Shown: one piece after another, positions 62,339 through 64,000 of the stretch
Layout of the letters: every line of letters begins with the position of its first letter
Numbering within the stretch: the first letter of the stretch is position 1
Origin: an uncultured Psychrobacter sp.
GTDB taxonomy: Bacteria; Pseudomonadota; Gammaproteobacteria; Pseudomonadales; Moraxellaceae
DNA: 64,000 bases
NCBI GenBank assembly: GCA_947501045.1
Contig: CANMUI010000003.1
Coordinates: forward strand, 186,001-250,000
Reading direction: 5' to 3'
Program-made: the position numbers and the translations under genes
Notes under the pieces: model-generated
The model's input: the letters and a program-made list of their open reading frames with translations, nothing else
The model's database searches: none
What the model was told of the DNA's origin: nothing

Positions 62339-63076
62339 TTAGCGCAATATGCTGAACGGATCAGTAGCTTTGGAATTGCTATTTTTAGAAGGAGTTGGTT
62401 TCTTGATAGGTGATGCTTTTGGTGTAGCTTTTGGTTTTACTGCTGCCTTTTTCTTAACAGGAGCAGATCGTGCCTTTTTCTTTACTGGCGTACGACGATG
62501 AGCACTTATTTTACTCTTCGTCTTAACAGCTTTAGGTTTGACAATAGGCGCTGGCGGCTTTGGTAATGACTCATCGTAATTAAAGCCATAAACCTCACCG
62601 TATATTTTGCTGAGTGCATACTGATAGTCTTTTAAAAATTCGGCATCGACATCATCGGTTAAGTACTCAGCCTCTAATTGACTCTCTGAGACAATCGCAC
62701 TGCTATTTAGCAATATTTTTTTAAGCTTAGGCGTGCTCTGACCTAAATCTACTGCTTCGCTTGCTGCGTAAACGGCGTAAGCGTAATAGCCATTGTTATA
62801 ATAGATTTGTGCCAGAATCTCCCATGCTAGGGAGTCTTTTGGATTAAGGGCGATTCTCTGGTTTAGATCAGTAATAAGTGCATGAAGTTTAGGAGATTTC
62901 GCATCAGTATTTTTAAGCGCTGCATACTGATTGACAATACTCGATTTTGGGTCTTTTTCCTGAATGGACAGCTCACTATGTGCCGTATTCATAGCTACCC
63001 CCATAGTAACTAGCCCTGTCAAAATAGCTGTAGATGGTTTGATAATGCTTCTAATATTTTTTTTAATAAAGTTCAT
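62339..63076 (-). CDS. Exported TPR-like protein with basic tail, AsaA position
   Basis: A protein of about 245 residues with a Sec signal peptide (cleavage likely after about residue 34, AHS-E). The middle (about 45-130) reads as tetratricopeptide-like helix pairs: KDSLAWEILAQIYYNNGYYA, then AVYAASEAVDLGQSTPKL. The C-terminal 65 residues are Lys/Pro/Ala-rich (KTKSKISAHRRTPVKKKARS and later KKPTPSKNS). It lies just upstream of tssB, the position of AsaA in Acinetobacter T6SS loci, so it may be the counterpart. Sequence identity cannot be judged here. The frame extends to 63124. The ATG at 63076 gives a normal signal peptide. Confidence 0.6.
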   Translation of the reverse strand: MNFIKKNIRSIIKPSTAILTGLVTMGVAMNTAHSELSIQEKDPKSSIVNQYAALKNTDAKSPKLHALITDLNQRIALNPKDSLAWEILAQIYYNNGYYAYAVYAASEAVDLGQSTPKLKKILLNSSAIVSESQLEAEYLTDDVDAEFLKDYQYALSKIYGEVYGFNYDESLPKPPAPIVKPKAVKTKSKISAHRRTPVKKKARSAPVKKKAAVKPKATPKASPIKKPTPSKNSNSKATDPFSILR

Positions 63077-63197
63077 CACAAATCGTTGCTCACTATTGGT
63101 TGAATATTGATGATAGTGGATCAATGTTTTTGCTCACTCAAAGATGCTACTGTTTTGAAACTGCTTTACTTTAAAATAGCTTCATTTCAAAAATGAG

Positions 63198-63686
63198 CTA
63201 GTCATCTGAAGCATTAACTAAAGTTGTCATGCTAGTTAATGAACTTTTAAACCTATCTTTGTCACTATTACTCATCAGTGTATTGTCATGGTAGGAGTCA
63301 ATACTATTTTCAGTCACCTTAACTGCTGATAGCATAGCGAGCTGACGTGCTGCTACAAGCTTGTTATCCACACTTAGAGCTTCGTTAGCAGCTCTGAGTG
63401 CTCGCGCGTAGTGTTTTGATTGGAAATTGTCTTTTGCTATGGTTAGCCATGCTTCTGATGAGAGTAGCCTAGTGTTACCTACCTTTGTTGAGTCAACAAG
63501 ATATGCAAATGAAGGTTCATCAAGCTGACTTTTAGTAATAACTGTATTTGTCACAACAGATTTACTGAGTACTGGTTTAGCATCTTTTTTCGCTGCTGAT
63601 CCGCAAGCTATTAAAAATGAAGAGGTACTCAGTATTATCACAAGCGAGCTTATAGTACGGAGCTTGACGTAGTTAATATAGTTCAT
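63198..63686 (-). CDS. Small lipoprotein heading the T6SS operon
   Basis: A protein of about 162 residues from the preferred ATG. The lipobox LIAC (cysteine about residue 28) ends a normal signal peptide. One TPR-like helix pair is seen (AWLTIAKDNFQSKHYARALR, then AANEALSVDNKLVAARQLA), like the middle of its downstream neighbour, so the two may be related. The end is polar. It is the first gene of the tssB-tssA unit, about 105 bases from the promoter. The frame continues upstream to 63773, but only with a TTG codon and a spoiled signal peptide. No strong ribosome site is visible. Confidence 0.55.
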   Translation of the reverse strand: MNYINYVKLRTISSLVIILSTSSFLIACGSAAKKDAKPVLSKSVVTNTVITKSQLDEPSFAYLVDSTKVGNTRLLSSEAWLTIAKDNFQSKHYARALRAANEALSVDNKLVAARQLAMLSAVKVTENSIDSYHDNTLMSNSDKDRFKSSLTSMTTLVNASDD

Positions 63687-63773
63687 AAGGGGCACATTAT
63701 TATTCACTAAGGAAAAAATAGAATAGTTAATCAGCAAAGTAGTCATACAAAGCGATAAGATAAAAATAAACAA

Positions 63774-64000
63774 ATATCAGTTATTTTATAGATAGATTAT
63801 ACATATAGTTGACAATATTTCAATAAAATATTTTTTTAGGGATTAATATTGTAAGAATCATCCATTAAAATATTATAATCCCTATACTCTTTATGTGAAG
63901 GCATCTTTCATGACTCCTTACTTACAGACGGTTAATTATAAATAACTAACTTTTACTTACTTTTTCTGTACTTTTTTTAATACTATGTTAGTTAAATACT
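63774..64000. other. Non-coding right end of the window
   Basis: AT-rich DNA upstream of the right T6SS unit. It contains the promoter at 63796-63823. No gene with a believable ORF starts in it on the plus strand, and the next gene must lie outside the window. Confidence 0.45.
63796..63823 (-). promoter_or_regulatory. Promoter of the right T6SS operon
   Basis: On the minus strand TTGAAA (63823-63818) and TATAAT (63801-63796) are 16 bases apart, a near-consensus sigma-70 promoter. Transcription would start near 63789, leaving a leader of about 100 bases before the first lipoprotein ATG at 63686. Confidence 0.6.

Overview
The window looks like a chromosomal segment of a gammaproteobacterium of the family Moraxellaceae, most likely Psychrobacter. 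This rests on recognisable protein families and layout: a CysB-type regulator, a YejABEF cluster, an Acinetobacter/Psychrobacter-type small lipoprotein beside a YjdF protein, and a type VI secretion system (T6SS) carrying TagX, TagF and an OmpA-type TagN as Acinetobacter systems do. Base composition is moderate and intergenic DNA is AT-rich. No tRNA, rRNA, insertion sequence, integrase or CRISPR array was seen. The only RNA gene found is the 4.5S SRP RNA.

Positions 1-34.7 kb are mostly housekeeping and accessory metabolism. In order: cysB, a luciferase-like flavin monooxygenase, an ornithine-cyclodeaminase-family enzyme, chaB, an AEC transporter, mnmG, an unknown gene, grxD and ispF (minus strand), then mnmA. 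After these come two envelope proteins, purB, a YjdF protein with a convergent small lipoprotein, the roxA-type ribosomal oxygenase, a DASS transporter, a small acidic protein, a DUF1275 protein, fabI, folE, a lipoprotein MsrAB fusion, an iron-type alcohol dehydrogenase and LtrA. The peptide ABC transporter yejA-(gloB)-yejB-yejE-yejF, serC, a holD-like gene, ffs and a SIMPL protein follow. Many convergent pairs are separated by clear rho-independent hairpins.

Positions 34.8-63.8 kb hold a nearly complete T6SS in three transcription units. A minus-strand unit (39.0 to 34.8 kb) has tagX, a lipoprotein that may be TssJ, tssK and tssL. A divergent plus-strand unit (39.3 to 51.8 kb) has an unknown membrane protein, tssM, tagF, an OmpA-family gene, vgrG, a putative cargo effector and a putative lipoprotein immunity partner. 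A second minus-strand unit (63.7 to 52.0 kb) has two small envelope proteins, tssB, tssC, hcp, tssE, tssF, tssG, clpV and tssA, with a good promoter at its head. Together they supply sheath, baseplate, tube, spike, membrane complex and recycling ATPase. A PAAR tip protein was not seen, and TssJ is only a candidate.

The most interesting parts are the AT-rich VgrG-linked gene pair (49.6-51.8 kb), the structured non-coding block beside it (51.87-52.02 kb), the lysine-rich tails on ClpV and on a secreted protein of the same operon, the unknown protein beside TssM, and several short intergenic tandem or inverted repeats. Family names come from reading the translated sequences. No database search was run.
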